64,000 bases of DNA from Prosapia bicincta (GCA_036971475.1 JBAIZL010000006.1:6855001-6919000); one strand, 5' to 3'. Positions 36,905 through 49,922 are shown, counted from the stretch's first letter. Numbers and translations: made by a program. The notes: a model not told the origin generated them from the letters alone.

Positions 36905-39342
36905 AGCTATAAGCATTTGTTTTATATTTCTGAATAACTTTCCGACTTACTATCACAAAAAATAAGATGTGTGTGCAAGTTTTATAAAGTTGTGTGCCGA
37001 GTGAAATGTGGTGCTAATAGGGCATTGTTGATTTTTTTTTTTTTAGGTCTACAATGTTTAATTAGATTTTGAGACATTTTGTAAGTTACTATGTCAAAAC
37101 GTTGAATTAGTAATATTTTTAATTTTTGATGCAAGAGCACAATTTTATTAGCATTCCTGATCAGCTTCTTCATCGCCCAGTATAATTATTTTGCTCAGAT
37201 CGATTATGTGGGAACGGGAAATTAATACCAAAAAGAAAAATGTGATAAATCTGTTTTGATGCAGTAAAGCTGTCAGCGAACTGTTTTAGGATCAGCTTTA
37301 TCAAGAGAAATTACAAACTTATCAAGTGATGAAAGGAGCTCACAAACATGAATGAAAAATGCTTTTTAACAATAACAACCGAGTGCATATACCTTGGTGT
37401 AAAAGAACAAGCAGACTATTATCTCGTATAATAAAGCCATACAGAGGTACTATACAGAAGTAAATTAACATTAATCATAATTAATAATTTTATTGGATTA
37501 AGTAAAACATATCACTAACTCAACACTTATTTGCTAATTTAACACAATAAACCATTCTATATTTCAATGTACAATAAATTACCGTCTTATTCAGTTTATA
37601 CAAAAAATAACTTCATATACAGCAGAACAGAATTGACATATAGATAACTACAACCGATTTCACAACGTTTTAATGAATAATAAAAGTTTAGTTTACATAA
37701 AACCAAACAGCTGATATATATGAATAACAACATTTTGGACACAGATATCTAAGTTCAGATTTATTTATATAATGTATCTTCACGATACAGCTACTCATAG
37801 AAAGTAAGGTGAATTGAGGAGTACTTAAGAAAAATTGGAAACAATATATTATTTTTGGAAGTTTATATTATGAGCTTGAGATAAATATTGTTACACTTTT
37901 AACACGTCCGCTACCGAGCGACGCATATATACGCCATCTGGTTTTTCACGAGAGACTGGCGGTGAGATTTCGATCTTTCCACACAAACCGCGTTAATATG
38001 CATCTAACCTTCGTTACAGACCAAAACTGAAACGTTGTTGTAATAAGCCATTACACTGTATAAAAACCCTAGACGTATGTTGATTGTATTTTATTGGGAT
38101 TGCTTATATATGAACCGGTCGGTCTATACCAAGACAATCTTATCATAGACCGCGAGTACCACATAGTAGTCACTACAGTGGAACCCCAAAAATTTCGATA
38201 CCTCGCGAATCCGAACGTGATTTTCATGAAAACCAAACTTTAAAAAAATATGTAAAATTTAAGAAAGTATGTACTAAATTTTGCTCCTTACATAAAACAG
38301 GACTGAGATTTGATATATAATGGAAATAACAAAGTATACCCTAAAAACAGAATTGTCAAAGGGTTATATCAACAAACACTCAACTACTCATGTTCACTGG
38401 TTATACTAGATAGATTGCTTATACAGGCAACATACCATATAGAAAAAAAATATATGCAACATAAATGTTATTACATAATGTATAAATTAATTATGTTTAC
38501 ATTACAGTAGGATACTGTACAAATAAGTTCCACATACAGTACAGAATATTTACAAACACACCCATCCCATGTGACAAGTTTTCATCTTTGGTGATAATGT
38601 CATTTGTAGTAAACCTAGTAAAACATGATCATTCAAAACAATAGCTGCAACAGTGGTATGAAGGAATAAACAAGGATGCAAACTGTATTTTGATGTCATT
38701 GACCTTGAATAACTGAGAGACCAAATGTCCCACATTAATGTCAGACATGCCTATAGACCAAGGCGAAAATATCAAACTGTTAAAATAAAACCACTGATTC
38801 ATCAGAAAAATAAAAGTAACACAAACAGTGTCATAAATATGTGCCATCAGTCCATTGCAAATACTACCGAGCGGCGCATGTGTGGGACATTGGTCCAAGA
38901 ACATAGACCTGGTGGTGCATATTTGAGTCAGCTGGTATATACTAATAATTATTTTGTTAACATTAACGTTTGGTAGCAAACGTGATAAATTTTGACCATG
39001 TAAGCCTATATTATACTTCCTTAACTTGTGAAGGAAACGCAAAATCTGGCATAAAACAGTGTTAAAAATATTTTGTGACAATATGAACTAAAGAAAATTC
39101 AATTCAGCCAGACAGGTTTTTTTTTTTAAATGTTAGACAAAATATTAAAAAAGATTAATGTTTTGGAAGAAGCAAAGAAAGGGACAAGTAACTGTCATGG
39201 TAGAGCCAAATATGGACAAAAGCAAAATATTAAACTTATTATTTAAGGGGAAAGTAAAACAGAGATGTTTCCATGGCATTATGTCTTTAGAAGTTGACTA
39301 TAACAAAAAAGCTTAAACAACCAACCCATTTTTTTGAAGACT
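36905..39342. other. Mostly unassigned, with isolated transposon-end-like sites
   Basis: TTTTAACACGTCCGCTACCG at about 37896 resembles a piggyBac end (TTAA then CACGTCCGC). CAGTGGAACCCCAAAAATTT at about 38176 resembles a Tigger end. No partner was found for either. A 150-codon minus-strand frame at 38629-39081 shows only a weak FSDES-like hint of a Tc1 transposase in another frame and is not called. Confidence 0.4.
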
Positions 39343-39350
39343 GTACTTAA

Positions 39351-39612
39351 TAATCACTTGAACAATAGTTTATGACTATCCGAACTTTGAATTTAGTAAA
39401 TTTGGTAAAATTTACTGAGACAGAATGTTTTCGATCGCTAAGACAGTGTCTTCTCCAGACACTGATGAAGAACGGCACATAACGATCGAAAACATTCTGT
39501 CTCAGTAAGTTTTAACAAATTTACTAAATTCAAAGTTCAGATAGTCATAAACTATTGTTTAAGTGATTAATAAGATTCACCGAACGTAATGGACTATAAA
39601 ATTCAAGAATTC
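39351..39612. mobile_element. Foldback element (family F4, complete)
   Basis: GTACTTAA flanks the element (39343-39350 and 39613-39620). Arms of about 100 bp are nearly perfect inverses, with a 38-bp one-sided tail from about 39575. In the loop region CTGATGA is followed, about 19 nt later, by CGATCGAAAAC, which is reminiscent of the hammerhead core. Confidence 0.75.
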
Positions 39613-40339
39613 GTACTTAAGATGGATAAATCAACAATTTTGTCAGGACTTCTTATACTGATAAATTTTCCTGAAATACCTTGTACATTTTAAGTAATTA
39701 TTGAGTAACTGAGTGAATACTTTTGAGCTCATAAGTATTCTTTTCTGTCAAGTAAAGCTACTGGGTTCATAAGTCAAATATTTATCTTATTATATTCAAC
39801 TTATTTTGTTGCACAAATCCGATGTACAAGAGAATTCTCATTCGTAAACTTCTTATTTCCTACTTAATTGATAGATTTCCTGAACCAATAATAGTATCCT
39901 TTTGGCCCAAAATATTTTCAATATTTTAAAATTGCTTCCTGCAATGTCTTTCATGATGTCAAGTCATTGTGGCTTATTTTGAAACCCATGTTACAGGTTT
40001 TGCATTGTCCCTACTTATTATAAAGTTTGTCCATTGGCAATGTTAGCGATAGATCAGGAAATTGGAAAAATTAAGTGAAAAATTTATCTAGTTTCTGTGA
40101 ATTGTTCACATCTTGGGCTATCATAGAAGCACGAGCATCTTTATGCTCATAGTTTTTATCAATCATATTGATGAATTGTTTTAGGGATGTCAAGCTTCAT
40201 TTGTAGCAACGGTTTCCATACTCTGATATCCATAAAAAAATTTCTATCTTTGGGACAATCTTATACCTTTATTTTTATATCTTGTAAATGTCACTAGCAA
40301 ATTTCAGTATCAAAATTGGGCTCAGCAGCCTCCAAGTAA

Positions 40340-41110
40340 CCATTTTCCGCAATTTTCTACTCTAGTTCATCTCCATGCCACGTAGAGCCACCCCTGCACA
40401 GCCTTAATAAATTTTCATGTTGACATTAGACTCAGCACGTTCGAAAACTCCCTAACCATTACTTCTGGAGGTTTTTTTGTTTGGCATTTTTTACCACAAT
40501 TCACAGTTGGCCAACCTTAAGTATGTCCACCCAATTCTGATGCAAAGGTTAGACCCAGCACCCTCAAAAACCTCTTATTGCCCCAAAAAAACCATAAGTG
40601 ACCATTTCTGGGCATTTTAGGCTCCTAGCATTTATCTTCTCAATTCACCCTCAGCCAATCAAATGACATGGTTGAACTTAGAACCCACAAAAACCCTAAA
40701 TAACTATTTCCAGCAATTTTTTGACTTCTGCGATATTTTTTTCCTAATTCACTCCCATAGAGCCACCTTTGTGTACCCGCAGTAAATTTAAATGTTGGCA
40801 TTGATCTTGGCACTCTCTTTTTTCTGCGACTTTCTTTGTAACACAATCCCTCCTGGCTACCCCTGAATAAGTCCGACCAATTCCGATGCTAAATTTAGAC
40901 TCAGTGATAATTTTCATTGAATTTTTTGCTTCTGGAATATACTATTCCAATTCCTCCCCTTGCTACTCCTGCAACCATCGAAGAACCCTGGGCTACTATT
41001 TCAAAGTGATTTTTTAGCTTCCGATTTTTTAAAATTCCAATTCACATTGTAGGGCTGGATTTAGCATAAAAAAACTCCCAAGAAACCATTTTGCATAATT
41101 TTCTCAACTT
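40340..41110. repeat. Eroded satellite-like tandem array
   Basis: A strongly diverged unit of very roughly 90-145 bp recurs about seven times. Each unit starts near CCATTT(T/C)CxGCAATTTT (40340, 40456, 40602, 40704, ~40909, 40996, ~41086). Units then tend to show CTTCTGG, CAATTCAC, a GCCACC/GCTACC block, CCAATTCCGATGC, TTAGACTCAGCAC and CAAAAACCC. The array is C-rich on this strand compared with its surroundings. Confidence 0.6.
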
Positions 41111-41653
41111 TTTAAGCTATTTAAAAATTGTAAAGATAATTTTTATACACTCCACATGCAATTTTCGAAAAATGGGAGTCCCCCATTATACATAGATTTT
41201 TTCTCAACACAATACAAAAAACCGCATTCTGATATAAGATATTTGTAAAAAACGCTGAATCTTTTTCTAACTTCCTTGAACTAACAGTCTACCAATATCA
41301 TATGAAATATTAAAACAAGTAACAATTTTGCTGATTAAAAATTACCTGTAAAGCCAATTGGTTAAAACAAATAATTAACTAGTAAAAATATGCAGAAGGA
41401 TTATAAAAAGTATATCTTCCAAACAATTTATTTTAACTATATAGGTCACAAATTTATTTGCTCTTAACACCAGAAGAATTTATTCTTATTTCTAAGCAGT
41501 TTACAGTCAGATGTTTGAAACAGTACATAAAGACAGTTTTCTGTTTGAACATAAAACCCTCAAATTCCATAAACATTTACACGAATAATATTATAACTTA
41601 TAAAAACAGAACTAATATATTAAAATGTTTAATTTATAAGTAAATAATATCAA

Positions 41654-42031
41654 TACACAATATCAAGAGCACAGTGGTACAATATATTACAATAAAAATA
41701 TTGAAAAGAACCCCAATACCACAAAAATAATCAAAAATAACAAATAAAACAAGTTACTTAAGATTAAACCCTTATGTACATTTCGATGACCATGTCATCA
41801 TCATCAGAGGGACTTGTTACAAAACACAATCTAGCACACAAGAAGTTACAAACTAGAATCCATTCTAGTTTGTAACTTCTTGTGTGCTAGATTGTGTTTT
41901 GTAACAAGACCCTCTGATGATGATGACATGGTCATCGAAATGTACATAAGGGTTTAATCTTAAGTAACTTGTTTTATTTGTTATTTTTGATTATTTTTGT
42001 GGTATTGGGGTTCTTTTCAATATTTTTATTG
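41654..42031. mobile_element. Foldback element (family F6) with near-perfect 170-bp arms
   Basis: The palindrome 41690-42031 is centred at about 41860 and almost mismatch-free. AAATAATATCAAT lies at 41641-41653 and 42032-42044 as a 13-bp target duplication, leaving a 36-bp one-sided tail at 41654-41689. In each arm CTGATGA is followed by a GATGAC/GTCATC hairpin and then GAAATGTAC (41914-41945 in the right arm). Confidence 0.85.
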
Positions 42032-42282
42032 AAATAATATCAATGTTTATTTCTAATTAAACAAAAAATATTTAATAACTAAGCTTCAAACACTTAAGCA
42101 TTTTATTGAGAAATGTAAAAAATATGGAATAACTAGATCTGAGTAAGGCTCTAGTGTCTCGTATTTGTTTGGTAATATTGCAATGTTCTCTTCAAAAGAT
42201 ATTTTCAAGCTGAACAAAGGTCAAGCGAAAATAAACCGTTTCATATCAAAAGAAAAATATTAAAGGGAATATGTCAGCCAGG

Positions 42283-42484
42283 GTAAAAGAGTAAGAGGAG
42301 CGCTGAAAACGCCACATATGTAAATGAACTGATAACGGAGGAATTTAAAGCAGAACATCTACTTCGTAGATGCATTGAATGGATTAGAAAAGAATGGGTC
42401 ATAGTTGACCAACTAGATCTACCAATGCCTCGATTTACTGAGAAGAAATCAGATAAAGTGATTTTGGAAACCAGCAAAAACTAG
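42283..42484 (+). other. Unassigned protein-like fragment
   Basis: A frame without ATG reads SAENATYVNELITEEFKAEH, then CIEWIRKEWVIVDQLDLPMP, to a stop at 42484. Composition and absence of low complexity suggest former coding sequence, probably transposon-derived. No family is recognised and no splice sites fit convincingly. Confidence 0.3.
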
Positions 42485-44784
42485 GGGTGAAAAAAAAGAT
42501 CACCCAAGGAGTGACGAGCATAGAAAGAACCTTGAAGCACAAAAAGACGTTTATATAGTCGCATAAAGTGGTTTGCAAAAAACAAAAAATAGGAATCAAA
42601 TCCAATGACGACCATTAATATTATAAACGAATCAAGACAAAACATAAAAAATGAAATAACGCCTGATTTACATTAACGCTATTTTAAAAAGTAAAACAAA
42701 AACATTTGACGTGTTTAAGGTTAATGAGAGATCATGTTAATACAAATATACTCTACGTTTCGATTTTATATTCGGAAATATTTTTCAAGAGTGGAAAGTT
42801 TATTAATTTAGTACTAAGCCATAATTTACAAACTTTATATTCGTAAACAATTCTATTCACATGTTTAAAATCAAATATTCACCTCATTCTTAATAAAAAT
42901 TTACAAGTCATATTGCACTTATAGCTATGTCAAGTTTTGGTCGAAATTAATGTATTACGTTAATTATTGTAATTAATATATTTAATTAATTAATGTTGCC
43001 TATTACAAAAATTACGATCTAAACTTGACGTAGCCATAAGTACAATCTGACTTGTAAGTATTTTTACGTATCAAGATTAGCTGACCAGACAAACTTCGTA
43101 CCGCCTAAAAGTAAATGGAATGGCGTGTTAGCATTAGCTGAACTTAGTTTAGTATTTTATTAATATAATAATAGCTGAATTTATAGTAGTCGATCGAGAA
43201 AAGTGTGACAATAAAATTTCTTGATTGAATCTTATTTAATGAAGTGCATTCGGATATACAATATTTTGGTTTTTCTCTCTGGTGCGTACACAAATAAATC
43301 GGAAGGTTTTACGACATGTGAGCAAGCCACATACAGCTGTTAATGTCAGAAGTATGGATTTTAAAAATTAAGTCCAATTTTAAATTTGATGAGTGTTTTT
43401 CCATTTAAAAACAAAAATTTGGAATTAATTCAATGAAATGTCTTAGGATAAGATAAGATAGAAAATAATATATTGTGCTATTTTGGTACTTGAAAAATAA
43501 ATATTGACAAAAAATTGTTATATCGTCGGGAAGGTGTTTTGCTAAAAACCTAGTGCCGCTTTATAGGTTAATATTTTGCTGCTAAAATTAATTGGTTTGG
43601 GGAGGGGTCACGTGCCCCTCCTGGGTTCGCCCTTGAGACTTACTATGATATTGTGTTAACAGAACACAATAGCGTAATTATAATAAATAAACAATAACCC
43701 TTGCTATAAATATTTAAATATCCTTAATGTACATTAGGGGTATTTAAATATTTGTAGCAAGGGTTATTGTTGTTTATTTATTATATAGTTCACACTTTAA
43801 CCCATTCAACAAAACAAGTACCTCAAGTAGAAGATGGAATCAAACGACATTCAACTTTATCTACCAACCTACCTGTCACTGTCAGGTATTCATAGACAGT
43901 CTATTTTACATCCAATATCCTTGACACACTTGGTCATTATCATGCTGTCTATGATTAATATACCAACACAAAGTCATGTGTACTTTCCATTTTAATAGAT
44001 ACGGTTACAAATTGTTCTCAAGCATTGTACCCTTAATTTCTGAATTTACCTCATTTGTATAGAGAAATCTCAAATACCATTAAAAGAAGGTTCACTCAAT
44101 CAAATGTGCAACTGTTACTTTTGTTTTTACCTACAAATTTTATTAATTGTAAGAGAAACAAAGATAATTGAAAATATAGATCATAGTAGCTTGAGTTATT
44201 TAAAGAAACTTTACTTTAAACAACTTATATATTTGTATTTAAATATATACTGTATTTAAGAAACATTATATACTTTAATAAACTGATGATCAATTTCTCT
44301 TAGGCTACCTTGTTGCCAAATTTGAGATAGCAGTGTACAATTATTTAAAAATGACGTTTAAAAGATAAAAATAAGGATAAATTATATACTTTAATATCTG
44401 TTGTTGTTCATATTTTGTATTTATAAATATAGTATTTGGGAAATATAACATGTAAAATGAATCACATAGTTTTCTATAAACATGAAGATAATAATTTCAT
44501 TTTAGTAGTTTTACATATATAAAAATTTTAAAAAATATTTACTTTTTAACGTATAGGTATAGGTATACTTCTTATCACTTTCATATTCATTAGTGATAAC
44601 AATAATGTCATGAATAAATCACGGAATGTTCAAAATGTAAACATATTATTAAAAATGTAAACAATATAGAAATAGCATCACAAAAGTATGTCACTTTTGA
44701 AAATTATGAAGAACACGTCAGTCCTGTATTAAATTGACTGAATGTTCCACCAGTCTTACATCTAATTAAAGTTTCTTTCAAATA
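42485..44784. other. Intergenic/3' flank of CCDC22 with a small palindrome
   Basis: A near-perfect palindrome of about 102 bp lies at 43681-43782 around TAATGTACATTA and lacks the GAAA box of the other foldbacks. A GC-rich GGGTCACGTGCCCC inverted block lies near 43606. The CCDC22 3' untranslated region should begin just below 44785; its poly(A) site was not determined. Confidence 0.5.
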
Positions 44785-44907
44785 TCATGAATTTTTTCTT
44801 TGCTGTAACTGAGCATTTAATGCAGTACTTTCTTGCTTCATCTGGCGCAAATCTGCAGAAATTCGTTCTAAATTAGCTCTAACGTTCTTTGCACTTTCCA
44901 CATCAAT
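44785..44907 (-). CDS. CCDC22: CCDC22 last coding exon
   Basis: CCDC22 is a coiled-coil subunit of the CCC complex (with CCDC93 and COMMD proteins), which acts with Retriever in endosomal cargo recycling. This exon follows acceptor TTTACAG in phase 0 and encodes the final 40 residues (starting IDVESAKNVRANLERI), ending in a stop at 44785. It joins the 49.8-kb exon as DLEEQ then IDVES, the same order as the end of animal CCDC22 proteins. The predicted helix is charged and heptad-like. Five exons here total 266 residues against roughly 600 in animal CCDC22, so the N-terminal NN-CH domain lies beyond 64 kb. Confidence 0.88.
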   Translation of the reverse strand: MDVESAKNVRANLERISADLRQMKQESTALNAQLQQRKNS

Positions 44908-46914
44908 CTGTAAACAAAATTTTAAAGTATTAAATTTATTATCAAGACTTTTGAAAACCATTTTAAAATGTTTTAGTTTACTAGGCAGCACAGAGTACAC
45001 AATTTCTATTGAAAATATTTTATCAATTTGCTGTAATTTTTTAACGTCGGGAGGAGAATCACTATGTGTAAGATCACTTATCTAAAGCAAACTTACTCTC
45101 TAGCAAAATCATAAAGAGGTATTTTATCCACTACACCTGATGTAGAAAGAAAGATAATGATGGGTAAGTAAAATTAAAGCAGGACTAAAGAAATTACATA
45201 TTGATCCTTAGTACCAGGAAATTAGAAACATTATGATATATCAGTAGTATGTCACTTATCAGAAGTAAACCTGTTCTCTACATGGATTTCTACATATAGA
45301 GGCTTCTGCCCAATACCAGGTCAAACAAGATTGTTACTATCCAATAAAAAGTTGGCTTTAGCACATCCAATATGAGTACGGTGTCTATTTATACTGAGCA
45401 AGCAGATTATTTATTATGAATGTATAAGATTTTTGATTATGTAGAATATAGGGCAGACACTCTCTTTCTCTCCACAAACACACACACTTAAATTCTGGGT
45501 TCAAGACATTAAAAGGTAATCTTAAATTGAGCTTAATAATTTTGATTTTTTTTAAATTATAAAAAATAGAAACAAGATTTAAAATCTTATATTTTGAATT
45601 TTCTGCATTCTATTGATAGAAGTTCATCAAACTGAGTGAATTACTTATCACAACTCTAAATGATAATCAAGGTACAGTTGAAAATTATAAACTTTTATAA
45701 TGGCAATAGTAAAGTAAGTAGGTAAATATTACAAACTAGAAAAGAAATATTTTAAAGACAATTTCAGTTCAGTGTTAGGTTTGTCGTGTAGCTACATCCA
45801 TTAAAAACCATATATCTACATCTAAACCTGAAGATTATTGTAGAACAGTAAAACATGTGGTTTCAATTTTTCAAGTTCATTAAACCCAATGTCACGTGGT
45901 TCAATTATTTCCTCAATTTCTTAACCTATCCTACATTGTTGAACGGCACTAAGTTTCATAATCTCCAAAATATGTTCAAGTTATCTGCACTAAAGAGCAT
46001 TCTTCTCTCTCTTATAAAATATATAATTTTAACAACAAACCGTTGATTAAAAATTGTGTCTAGCTTCTAGGAATTTCCCCATAAAACTCGATAATTAATA
46101 AGACAATGAACTATTGGGCAATTTACTCCAAGCAGCCCTTTTAATCCTAGGTTCTTTCCTGACATTTCAGGTGCACCATCTGCACCATAACTGAACATTG
46201 AGTAATACCTCCAATCCCATCAACATATGTCTTTACGAGATCATATATGTCTTATCCTTTAGTTATGCTATAAAAGAGAAACAATAATAAAAAAAGTTTC
46301 ACATAATCCCCTTCGACAGCCACTACCAAAAGCATATAGTAAAGCTTACTTAAATCTGTTGGTAGGGTGGAAGTTGAATGACCATAATATATTATATAAA
46401 TTTGAACTGCTATATGTAGCAGAACCTGACTATAATAAATCCTATTTAATTGGATATGGCTTATAATGAACTGATTTAAAAATAAATCGCGCAAACTACA
46501 GGTAAATAAACAAATGCTATATCACCTGCGCAGGCGCAGTGCCTAAGTGGCTGCTGGTACGATTACTTATACTTTCTCCCTAGTGGCATTATGCTAAAAA
46601 ACAAAAACCTTTGGATTACGCTTTCGTATCCAAAATAGCACTGTATGAAATGTTAAATCTGTTTGTTAAAACTACCTCAAATGATGCAAGAGAACTGTAA
46701 ATAGGGAAGACATATGTTAATAGTAACTTAACAAGTGTTGAAAAGCGTTTCTAAAACAATTACCTGTCTTACTCAAAAGGTCATTCGGCTAAGACATGAC
46801 TGTTGTTTATTAAAACCACCTCAAACTGCTTTCTAATTAAATACTACTTACTAAAAGTAAGAAGTGAGGTATATTTATTACTAAAAGTAAGTAAAACATT
46901 CTTACTAACAATAT
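44908..46914. other. CCDC22 intron, nothing recognised
   Basis: AT-rich. A GC-rich CACCTGCGCAGGCGCAGTG block lies near 46526 but has no recognised context. Confidence 0.5.
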
Positions 46915-46921
46915 TGTTTAA

Positions 46922-47153
46922 GCTATAAATAATTATTGCATAACTAAGTGAATACTTTTCAATTTACTTGCTGACTCGTTATTAATGACTTGCACAATCG
47001 TTTCATTAACGAAGCTGACCCTCTACAGTTGAAATGATTGTTTCAAAACGAATCAGAAAGTTAGTTTAAAAGTATTTACTTAGTTACACAATAATTACTT
47101 ATAGTTTAATCAGTGAATTCAAGATGATTACAACAAACCACTTTAACAACTGC
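46922..47153. mobile_element. Foldback element (family F5)
   Basis: Related to 21213-21452: it shares TAACTAAGTGAATAC in the arms and the tail TAGTTTAATCAGTGAATTCA. TGTTTAA occurs at both borders (46915 and 47154) as a short target duplication. The arms are more diverged than in the 21-kb copy. A further scrap of the family lies at about 39690-39750. Confidence 0.65.
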
Positions 47154-47321
47154 TGTTTAATTTTATGCTATAGTGACAACAACAACTTGATGATTGAATT
47201 TTTAATCCCTTAGATAAAACATTAAATATGTTTTAAACCAACCAGTTTCTATTTATTAATCTTTGACAGTTTTTACTTAATTTTATTTGTATTTAAACCT
47301 AATCTGTTTTTGTTGAATATA

Positions 47322-47536
47322 GGTTGTTTTGCTAGTCAAGTATCATTTGTTGAAAATTTGGCAACGCTTCGATAACTATATAATTATCCTCATTCAGGCC
47401 ACTTGAAGTATTTCAATATTGAAATTATTGAAATGTCGACATGTGTACATTTCAAGAGGCCTGAATGAACATAACAATATAGTTATTGAAACATTGCCAA
47501 ATTTTTAATAAATGATACTTGACTCACAAAACAACC
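47322..47536. mobile_element. Foldback element (family F7)
   Basis: Inverted arms GGTTGTTTTGCTAGTCAAGT (47322) and the inverse ending at 47536. Both arms carry ATAGTTAT(T/C)GAA(A/G)C followed by a TTGCC block, preceded by CCTGAATGA. The target duplication was not determined. Confidence 0.65.
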
Positions 47537-48043
47537 ACATTCTTATAAGAAGAGTTTTTTTTTTAAAGTGTAAACATCAACTTATTTGTTTCGCTTTATA
47601 ACATACAACTCTTAACCCAATTAGTCTCTGTTTTAATGATTTTCCTGTAGTTACAATTTTTTGATGTTACAATTTCCTAGTGATATTTGGTGTCAAAATT
47701 TTCCTTTTCTAAACCCAAAACCAGAACTGTTAAACAAAGTTATACATATATTGTTTTTAGCTATCCATAAAATGACATTTAAAACCATGTTACACTTACG
47801 ATCACTGAATCTATGAAGTTACATCATATTATAAGGCTATAAGTTACTACAGTAAAGTGTAATAGTAATGCCAGTATTTATTTAAAGTATACTATATACT
47901 ATTGTTTAAATTCAAATTTAAGAATAATAGAAGTTAGTTGTTGTAATCATCTAGAATAAAGAACTGAGTGAAACAGTTTACACTGTGATCTTTAGTCAAC
48001 TCAGATACAGTTTAAAACTACTGCCAAGCGGTATAACCACAAC

Positions 48044-49295
48044 AAAACCACTATTTATTGATATTTTTCAACAGACGTGATTCTCTCTAGATTAGTGCAT
48101 TGTTGAATGCTGTGAGTCACCAACAAGATTATTGCTCAGGTGTGTTATATTAGTGTGAGTCAGTGGACTGTTATTGTTCATAGAGTTGTTAATTATGTGT
48201 TAAAATATAGTATTTGATTGTGAGTGTGTTTTGTCGTTTAGAATGTATTGTGGATGGTTTTTGTCATGTTTGTATATCTCGTATTTTTTTGTTGTATTTA
48301 GTTTGTTGCTTTTTTGATGTATTAAAACATTTTTTAATTAGTGTCTATATTGGTGTATGTGTCTAGTGTGTTCTGTATGTGCATGCCAAAGTTTGATTTG
48401 GGTTGTATGTTTTAAGTCTTTTATGTGTTGCTTGTATCAGATGGTAATGTTTCTCCCTGTTTGACCTGTTTGGGGAGTCGTTACATGTGATTTTATACAC
48501 TCATGCTCATGCCCTGTCGTGTTTATTCTGGTGTGTTTTTTTACTGTGTTGGTGTATTTTAGTTGTTTTAGATATTTTAAAGGCCACTTTGCAGAGTTAT
48601 GAAGCTATTTTTTGTGTCAAGAGTTGTCATGATATGTTAATGTTATGCATTTTTGTATTTGTGTGTTATTGTTGTTTTTTAAATACAAAGTAGCCTTTAA
48701 AACATCTAACACAACTAAAAATCACCTACACAGTACAAAAACACACCAGAAAAAAAAACGAAAGGGCAGAAGTATACAACATCACATTTTATAACTGCCC
48801 CTGCTTTTACATAGGTCAAACAGGGAGAACCTTTACCTCACCATACAAAGAACACATAAAAGACATAAAAAACACACAACCTAAATCAAACTTCACCATC
48901 CACATACAGAACACACTAGACACATACACTAATTTAAAAATGATGCTTCATTACATCAAAAAAGCAACAACCTAAACACAACAGAAAACTAAGCGTTAAC
49001 TAAACATAACAAAAACCATCCACATTACATTCTAAACGACAAAACACACTCACAATCAAATACTATATTTGAATACACAATTACTAACTATTCTATGAAC
49101 GATAACTCACCAAGACTCACACTACTACAAAACACCCGAGGAGTAGTTTTGTCTGTCTCACAGCATTGAACAATGCACTGACCTGGTGTGTGAAACATAT
49201 CTGCTGAAAAATATCAGTAAGTAGTGGATTTTAAGGCGTGATACCAAAATTAGTAATTTAAAAAACATCAAGATATACAACACAAAAACTGCAAG
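48044..49295. mobile_element. Head-to-head Penelope-like element (PLE-B)
   Basis: A large imperfect palindrome: the outer arms (ACTATTTATTGATATTTTTC at the left, its inverse CAGTAAGTAGTGG at the right) match the short copies at 11.2 and 22.5 kb. The right arm encodes VYNITFYNCPCFYIGQTGR, a GIY-YIG endonuclease start, at about 48769-48960. The left arm encodes a diverged copy of the same segment on the minus strand (VYKITCNDSPN near 48420-48500). A tail ending ACAACACAAAAACTGCAAG follows at about 49295. Both halves are broken. Confidence 0.75.
48766..48993 (+). pseudogene. PLE-B GIY-YIG endonuclease fragment
   Basis: The frame reads VYNITFYNCPCFYIGQTGR, then YKEHIKDIKNTQPKSNF and HIQNTLDTY, the order of Penelope endonucleases (GVY..C..CP..YIGQTGR...R..EH). 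The residue before VY is Glu where Gly is usual, and the conserved Arg before EH reads Tyr-Lys. In active enzymes this domain nicks target DNA for the reverse transcriptase. No reverse transcriptase is present here. Confidence 0.7.
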
Positions 49296-49787
49296 TTCAA
49301 CACGGTTTGTCACTATTATATGAACAACCTTTCATAGTAAATGTTGTCTTTTTATAAATGATTACTTCAGACAGATACATAAGATAATAATAAACTTTAA
49401 ATAAGAATCTACAAATATATACAATTTAAATGTATATAAATTACATTTGATACAGACCAGATGTAAATAAGGAGCAAAATGAGCAGGAAGTAATTGTTTT
49501 TTTTTAATATTTGAATTGAACAAACTCTTATACAAAACTAAATTTATTTAAAATTTTATACAGACCTGTTTTTAAAAATAAAGAAGAAAATAAATTAGAA
49601 CTATTTGTTTAATCTAAATTCGTATTCTACAATTTATGGTGTTGTGCTCAATTTATAACGTAATTACGTTTCTTTTATTATTATTAGAAGTCACAGTAAA
49701 AAAACTTGTAAACCTGCATTTCTTATTATTACATTGTAATTCTTATATACAATGGTAAAGTATAAACATTGAATTAAAAGAACTTAC

Positions 49788-49922
49788 TTGTTCTTCAAGA
49801 TCTCTTATTTCCCTTATAATTGAACCTGTTTCCTCTACCATAGCTACTAACTGACTGAAATCCTGGTGCAATGTTGCAAGTAATTTATAAGCTCTGCGAG
49901 AGCTTTCATCTCTTTTTGCATC
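49788..49922 (-). CDS. CCDC22: CCDC22 exon (fourth in window)
   Basis: A 135-nt phase-0 exon bounded by acceptor TTCTAG and donor CAA/GTAAGT. It encodes 45 residues starting DAKRDESSRRAYKLLATLHQ and ending EIRDLEEQ. This is the conserved C-terminal coiled-coil segment that follows the DELIF motif in CCDC22 proteins. Confidence 0.9.

Noticed and set aside
37896..38240. A piggyBac-like end and a Tigger-like end as complete elements
   Set aside because: No matching opposite terminus or target duplication was found for either.
38629..39081. 150-codon minus-strand frame
   Set aside because: No recognisable domain. A weak FSDES string in another frame hints at a decayed Tc1 element but is too little to call.
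43681..43782. Small palindrome as another Penelope-type foldback
   Set aside because: It lacks the GAAA box, a one-sided tail and a clear TSD, so it was left unassigned.
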